NCBI GenBank assembly: GCA_025201365.1
Contig: JAIXMF010000013.1
Coordinates: 310,001 to 374,000 of the forward strand
Direction: 5' to 3'
Source of the DNA: Syncephalis plumigaleata
Lineage: Eukaryota > Zoopagomycota > Zoopagomycetes > Zoopagales > Piptocephalidaceae
DNA: 64,000 nt
The notes under the pieces were generated by a model. It saw only the letters and a program-made list of their open reading frames with translations. It had not been told where the DNA came from and did not search any database. The position numbers and the translations under genes were made by a program. Below, in pieces: positions 59,706 to 64,000 of the stretch; position 1 is the first letter of the stretch, and each line of letters begins with the position of its first letter.

Positions 59706-62700
59706 ATGCAACCAAAGAATAATCTAAGAACACAGTTGAACTGGTATCAAAAGACAATTCGAGAAAAGCCAACTGCTCAACGAACGAACGAGTTGATAAA
59801 TCAGCTGAAAGATGACTATGAACACGTTTACAAATTGTATCAAGAGAAGAAGAATCGTACGCAACTTGTAGATTCAGTCAAAGGAATAGTATCTCCACCA
59901 GCAACTACTACTACTACTGTTACTACTACTGCTACACCAATACACGGCACTAACGGCAACTCGCATATCAGTACTGGAACAGTCAACTGTAATCAGTATT
60001 CAACCGAATTACCGCGTAATATGTCACTAGAGTCAAGGTAGATTCACATTGATACTAGTTATCATTTACTAATACGATAGCCTTGTTCATAGTATAGAGC
60101 CTACTTCGGTTCAGACTGATTCTGTGAATGTAACTATTAAGATATATATTGTGTTCTTTATTGAATTCTAACTTATCCATATCATTAGACTACACCAGAG
60201 ACATCGAGTTTCTTCACCTACAATAGTAGTAATAATCATGCTACCGATCGAGTACAAAGATTACGTGCAATGAAGCAAAATACGAACAATTCATCAATGA
60301 TAAATGAGACCAATACTGGTAAATTACGAATATATAATTAATATAAATGTTTAATAATGATTTATTCATATTTCTAATTAAGATACAGCTATTGTTAATA
60401 ATAATCGTTTAGGTTTCTCTCCCCAATTTGCATTAACTATTGACGACGATAATGACAATAACAATAACAATGATGATGATGATGATGATGAGTTCCCAAT
60501 GATTGATATTAGTGAACAAGAGATAACACATTTGTCATTAGTAAGTAGATATATGTAATAGTAATATTAGGATTATGATACTATAGCTAATACACTATTA
60601 TAGGATAATGATAATAGTGAATCTATACTCACATCGACATTGTTGAATCAAACCACTGAACAAACAACTCGTAGTAGTGTACTCACATCATCTGCATCGA
60701 TTATGCAAGTACATCACAGCAGAATAAATTGGATACACCGATAGAGAGTGATGGTCATTCCGAGTTGAATGCTTTAATCGCTAAACGACAACAGATTAGT
60801 GATGAAATATGTGAATTAGAAGATGATGAAGATGAAGAAGTACAAATAATGAAGCAGTTCGTATGAGATTGCAACAACTAAAAGCGGAACGGTAAGTGTT
60901 TAATGGAATGTGTTTATTATATTGATGTCTAATTGTAATTAGTATAAATTGATGTAGTAATAATGTTAAACGACAGATCAATCAATTAAAAGCGGATTGA
61001 CGAATACATCTTTTAAATCGTCGTCGTTGAATGCTTCCTTCACTTCTGATACAACTCATAACACCACTAAATTACTAGTGATAATCCTAGTCATATATTG
61101 TATCTACGATGAATGCAGCGGTTGAGCAAGTAACAGCGCCATCGGTTGCGATCAATACGAATGATAATGATGACAATACAACAAAGGCATGTGATCCAGT
61201 AATGTCTATTACAGATGCTGTAATAGCAGATAATCTACCACCTAGTCCAGACATGTATGCAGTGCATGATATACCACACGAGGATTTCCCTGACTTTATG
61301 GACGACGATACCGATTATTTGATCAATGATACGTCATGGCAGCATGATATTAATGATCAATCCAGTAATGTAGACTACAATTACAATACAAATGCAAATA
61401 CAAATGCGAATACAAGTAACGAGCAGAAGAGTAAGTGCATTTAATGATCGTATATATCTCTCTCTTTTATTAATCAGCTACTACAATAGCATCAGCTATT
61501 ACAAGCATTGATCCTCCATTAACACAAGTAGAAAGTATACCGTTGAATACGAATATACCTGGTATGCAACATCCATGGTCGCGTGATGTTCAGAAAGCAT
61601 TGGTACAAGTGTTCAATTTACAAGGCTTTCGTCACAATCAACTGGAAGCCATCAATGCCACCCTAGGCGGGAATGACGTGTTCGTACTAATGCCAACTGG
61701 TGGCGGTAAAAGTCTATGCTATCAATTGCCGGCGGTTATTCCTTCCGGTACAACAAGTGGTCTAACAATAGTAGTATCTCCTTTACTTTCATTGATGCAG
61801 GATCAGGTGCAACGACTTATTGGACTGGGTGTGCCTACACTCTGTATCAATAGTAATATGACGAGTGAGCAGCGTCGATTTGCCTTTTCCGAGTTGTTCC
61901 GCAGAAATCTACGCGCCAAACTACTCTACGTGACACCGGAGATGATGTCGAAAAGCCCGAGATTCCAAGAGTTACTGAGCCATCTGAATGAATGTCAACA
62001 ACTGGCTCGATTCGTGATTGACGAGGCACACTGCGTCAGTCAGTGGGGACATGATTTCCGACCGGATTACAAGTTGCTCGGCGATTTGAAGCAACAATAC
62101 CCGCAAGTACCGATGATGGCGTTGACCGCGACGGCTAACGCCAAGGTGCAGATGGATGTGTTGGAGAACTTGAACATGCGCGGTTGTGCCACATTCTCGC
62201 AGAGTTTCAATCGGGTCAATCTCTACTATGAGGTACGACCTAAGAAGAAGAACTTTCTCAGCGATATCTACGCGTATATCACGGCAAATCATGCCGGTCA
62301 ATCGGGCATCATCTATTGTACTTCCAAGAAGAATTGTGAGGATGTAGCCGCGCAACTACGCGAGAAATACCGTCTAGCGGTGACGCATTACCACGCCGGA
62401 TTGAACAAGAATGATCGAGCACTCGTGCAGACCGACTGGCAATCGGGTCGTTTACACATTATCGTGGCCACTATCGCGTTCGGTATGGGAATCGATAAGC
62501 CGGATGTACGCTTCGTTATTCACTACTCCATCCCCAAGTCGATGGAGGGCTACTACCAGGAAACGGGTCGTGCGGGTCGAGACGGATTACCCGCCACCTG
62601 TGTACTCTTCTACACGTATATGGACAAGAAGACGCACGAGTTCCTCATTGATCAGGGCGATGGCGACTATCGTCTCAAGGAGTTGCAACGTGCCAATCTA

Positions 62701-63975
62701 AGTCAAGTGATCCAGTACTGCGAGAACACGGCCGATTGTCGGCGTATGCAAGTGTTGGCCTATTTCGGCGAACGATTCGAAGCACCTCGATGCAATAAAA
62801 CATGCGACAATTGTCGATCTAACGTACGTATTGAACGTCGTGACTTTACCGCCATCGCCAAGATTATCGTACAAATGGTGGAGCGATTACAACGGTCGCA
62901 CATCACGCTACTCCAATTTGTCGATCTATTTCGTGGAAATCGTGCAGTTCGTAATAAGGTTCATAATTATGATCAAGTACCAGGTTTCGGTGCAGGTAAA
63001 TCCTATAGTAAAACGGATGCTGAGCGTATATTCCGATTTCTCGAATTGCAAGATGTGTTCAAGGAGAAGAACGAACGAACAGCCAAAGGTTTCATCATAT
63101 CCCATCTGATGGTAAGTGTATCACTACTAGCAAGAGAGGAATGTGATATTGATCGATCTAATAACATTACTATTTAGTTGAGCACGAAGGCTAATAGTGT
63201 TAAGAATGGTTCACTTTCCATCATTATTCCATGGCTAGTTGATGTGAGTAATAGATACATTGAATGAAGTAATACTGAAGTGTATCACTAATATTTGTAT
63301 AATGAATACCACTAGAAGAAGAAGAAGGATGATAGTAAAGCAAGTGGTAAACGTCCCGAGAAACGATCTACTAAACCCGATAAGAGTGGACAGAGTAGTA
63401 TACCGAAATCTTGGAGTAGTAACATGACGACTACTACCATAGTAATAATAATAGTAATAGTAGACCATCGAAATCAGCCATCAATGCAACTCAATTAAGT
63501 AAATATGCAGCATCTACTTCTACTACTTCTACTGGTAGTAGTGGTAGTATAATGATTGTTTAGCTGAATTACGTCAACTACGTAATCAAGTAAGTATTAC
63601 CTTATTGTCATTGAGTGTAACTAACAATGATATACGCATACTTGTAGCTGTGCAGTCAGCGTAATGTTCAATCTAATGCTATCTTTAGTGATACAGCATT
63701 GACTAGAATGGTGAGTTTGTATAGTATCATGTATTTAGTAATTAGTTAATAATAATCATAACTGATCTAGGCCAAGACTATGCCAACTGGTATGTATTTA
63801 CTCATTGTAATGATGATGACACGTATATCAGGTAGTGTTTATTGATCAATGTATTTAGGCATTATTGATTTCCTCAAATACCCGGAGTTACCGAGACAAA
63901 GTATAATCAATTTGGTCAAGAATTTCTAGCCATTATTAAACGATTTGCTAGTAGTAGTAAAAGATCTACAACGAC
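59706..63975 (+). CDS. SGS1: RecQ-family DNA helicase (BLM/Sgs1 type), 3' end beyond window
   Basis: 3'-5' helicase that dissolves recombination intermediates with Top3-Rmi1. Start ATG 59706 (MQPKNNLRTQLNWYQKT). A long polar, acidic N-terminus is spread over several small exons (NLPPSPDMYAVHDIPHEDFP near 61220-61290). Helicase core about 61560-62560: GFRHNQLEAINATLGGNDVF, Walker A LMPTGGGKSLCYQLP, DEAHCVSQWGHDFRPDY, ALTATAN, motif VI QETGRAGRDGLPA. The RQC zinc cysteines are in YCENTADCRRMQ and RCNKTCDNC, and a winged helix follows. Beginnings of an HRDC domain lie at about 63560-63975 (QSNAIFSDTALTRM). The window ends in an intron. Frame slips occur near 60711, 60845, 61000, 63441, 63560 and 63880, all outside the helicase core. 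BLM-type is favoured over other RecQs by the HRDC domain and N-terminal length. Confidence 0.93.
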
Positions 63976-64000
63976 GTAAGTGAATGAATAAATGATTAAC

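Noticed and set aside
59706-63975. A defence-type or mobile helicase rather than the host RecQ
   Set aside because: RQC zinc cysteines, HRDC start, a long acidic N-terminus and multiple introns fit the eukaryotic BLM/Sgs1 gene.
1-64000. tRNA or rRNA genes
   Set aside because: I looked for T-arm-like GGTTCRA boxes with matching acceptor stems in the spacers and found none that fit. A covariance-model scan (tRNAscan-SE, Infernal) would be decisive.

Overview
The window looks like a stretch of a nuclear chromosome from a fungus, probably an early-diverging (zygomycete-type) lineage. The evidence is spliceosomal introns of about 50-70 nt with GTAAGT-like donors and TAG/CAG acceptors, a two-finger GATA factor, an Osh3-type oxysterol-binding protein with a GOLD domain, a class I myosin with SH3 and an acidic Arp2/3-binding tail, a mitochondrial ornithine acetyltransferase, an AA11-like copper monooxygenase, and animal-like GRHPR enzymes. 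The assignment to an early-diverging fungus is inference; no rRNA or tRNA gene was seen that would settle it.

Layout. 1-329 (-): start of ARG7/ArgJ. 330-3734: long non-coding stretch with tetranucleotide repeats. 3735-5693 (+): GATA factor. 7739-8935 (+): intronless 7TM protein. 9194-20811 (+): three tandem glyoxylate/hydroxypyruvate reductase genes (copies A, B, C). Intron 2 of copy C holds a Ty3/gypsy LTR retrotransposon (14223-19644) that looks whole, with identical LTRs and a 5-bp target duplication. 21121-25314 (+): SF3B1. 25490-26999 (-): RNA polymerase III subunit RPC34. 27979-32251 (+): OSH3. 32479-34550 (-): signal-peptide 7TM protein. 35291-37318 (+): cytosolic tryptophanyl-tRNA synthetase. 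37782-38418 (+): CHCHD2/MIX17. 38566-42337 (-): NUP107/NUP84. 42996-46275 (+): C2-containing class 3 (diacylglycerol-type) lipase. 47328-49209 (+): secreted 5'-nucleotidase. 49342-55654 (-): class I myosin. 56130-56424 (-): doubtful small gene. 56736-58033 (-): AA11-like monooxygenase. 59706 to the right edge (+): BLM/Sgs1-type RecQ helicase.

The genes are mostly unrelated housekeeping functions (splicing, Pol III transcription, nuclear pore, translation, lipid transfer, endocytic actin, DNA repair), as expected in a fungal chromosome where neighbours need not share a pathway. The GRHPR triplet is the only functional cluster.

A striking property cuts across many host genes. More than 25 places lose the reading frame by exactly one base, and at each the conserved protein resumes if one existing base is doubled. 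Because this also hits single-copy essential genes (WRS1, the myosin motor), short-run collapse in the assembly is the leading explanation. It should be checked before any of these genes is called a pseudogene. I found no convincing undescribed multi-gene system. The most biologically interesting locus is the GRHPR array with its gene-conversion tract and fresh retrotransposon insertion.
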